Positions 7,167-7,558 of a stretch of DNA of 7,558 nucleotides are shown here, piece after piece. The position numbers and the translations under genes were made by a program. The notes under the pieces are model-generated. The model worked only from the letters and a program-made list of their open reading frames with translations, was not told the origin of the DNA and did not search any database. Origin of the DNA: Gammaproteobacteria bacterium (lineage in GTDB: Bacteria > Pseudomonadota > Gammaproteobacteria > SZUA-229); the NCBI GenBank assembly GCA_029879605.1, contig JAOUQA010000086.1:1-7558 (forward strand), given 5' to 3'. Each line of letters begins with the position of its first letter. Position 1 is the first letter of the stretch.

Positions 7167-7231
7167 AAGATCCTTCTATTTCACTGCGTTCAGCTCAGAA
7201 TGACAGAGTTTATTGTGTTTTTGTCATGCTG
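7167..7231. repeat. Dispersed-repeat-like hairpin upstream of arsM
   Basis: CAGAATGACA (7196-7205) pairs with TGTCATGCTG (7222-7231) with one mismatch in ten and a 16-nt loop. The plus-strand flank (AAGATCCTTC...CTGCGTTCAGCTCAGAATGACA) resembles, from memory, a widespread bacterial intergenic repeat of the form GATCCTTC...CAG.ATGACA. It lies 21-85 nt past the stop of the glycosyltransferase gene, so it could also fold in that transcript and affect termination or stability, although no U tract follows. Boundaries are approximate. Confidence 0.4.
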
Positions 7232-7251
7232 TCACGGGTTTGCGGCTTTGG

Positions 7252-7558
7252 TCAGGCTGGAATGGCCAGTAAGCTAGCCAGTTGTATGTCCTGTTCCAGT
7301 CGTTGCAGATCGTCCGGGTCATCAATATCCCACAGGGTATCCAGTTCTTTGAAGGTGAAACCGAGCTGGTCAATTTTCTGTTTTGTCTGCTCAAGTACAC
7401 GACTGGTTCCCCAGTCAATATCTGTAAACAGATCACTGGAAAATGATTTAACACCAATGAGTACATAGCCACCATCTTCGGCCGGGCCAATGACAATATC
7501 ATGGCCATTATACAGTTGTTCTATGGACTGCCGGATATAATTCATATCAATGGCAGGG
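7252..7558 (-). CDS. TIGR04282-type glycosyltransferase (DUF2064), C-terminal part only
   Basis: The frame is open to the right edge; 101 residues of the C-terminal half are visible. The first residues (PAID, then MNYIRQ) fit the region just after the family's G(T)D(C)P motif, so the Met at 7545 is internal. Diagnostic is IGPAEDGGYVLIG (visible residues 23-35), then DLFTDIDWGTSRVLEQT and LDTLWDIDDPDDLQRL, all typical of the DUF2064/TIGR04282 family, which has a nucleotide-sugar/MobA-like GT-A fold. The family is known as rSAM/selenodomain-associated transferase 1 and is named for arsenosugar biosynthesis because it clusters with ArsM and the radical SAM protein ArsS. Its own acceptor is not proven. 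It reads in the same direction as arsM; the 158-bp gap with a hairpin leaves co-transcription open. Confidence 0.85.
   Translation of the reverse strand, partial: PAIDMNYIRQSIEQLYNGHDIVIGPAEDGGYVLIGVKSFSSDLFTDIDWGTSRVLEQTKQKIDQLGFTFKELDTLWDIDDPDDLQRLEQDIQLASLLAIPA

Noticed and set aside
7224..7508. Minus-strand 94-codon frame and plus-strand frame 7226-7468
   Set aside because: Both overlap the glycosyltransferase fragment in other frames; only the 7252-7558 minus frame contains family motifs (AEDGGY, DWGTS).
7543..7545. ATG at 7545 as the start of the rightmost gene
   Set aside because: The same frame continues to the edge with residues PAID that fit the family just after its conserved GTDCP-like motif, so the Met is internal and the gene is cut by the window.

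Overview
The window looks like a chromosomal stretch from a moderately AT-rich, Gram-negative bacterium, most likely an aquatic or marine gammaproteobacterium. This is inferred from protein style: a Cys-capped secreted leucine-rich-repeat (LRR) protein with Ig-like and calcium-binding tail domains, a pyrimidine-dimer-glycosylase/DUF1722 fusion, and an ArsM/TIGR04282 pair. No rRNA, tRNA, CRISPR array, transposase or phage gene was seen.

Layout. Positions 1-5016 (minus strand) are one uninterrupted reading frame of 1672 codons, running off the left edge without a stop. It encodes a giant secreted LRR protein: signal peptide, N-terminal Cys cap, about 55 LRRs arranged as ten tandem ~123-residue super-modules of five LRRs each, a C-terminal Cys cap, two Ig-like domains and the beginning of a thrombospondin-type-3-like calcium-binding tail. 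Positions 5017-5442 are a regulatory intergenic region with several inverted repeats, a good sigma70-like promoter pointing right, and a possible 29-codon hydrophobic ORF that overlaps the next gene's start. Positions 5443-6138 (plus strand) encode a T4 endonuclease V-like (Pyr_excise) domain fused to DUF1722. A convergent hairpin follows. Positions 6221-7093 (minus strand) encode an arsenite methyltransferase (ArsM) with an extra Cys-rich N-terminus. A small dispersed-repeat-like hairpin lies in the gap upstream of it. Positions 7252-7558 (minus strand) are the C-terminal part of a TIGR04282-type glycosyltransferase, cut by the right edge.

How they fit together. The LRR gene and the repair gene are divergent and share the 426-bp intergenic region; they need not be functionally related. 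The two right-hand genes run in the same direction and belong to families that co-occur in arsenosugar biosynthesis clusters, so the window probably catches the downstream end of such a cluster. The most unusual items are the super-repeat architecture of the LRR protein, the glycosylase-DUF1722 fusion with its possible leader ORF, and the arsenosugar context.
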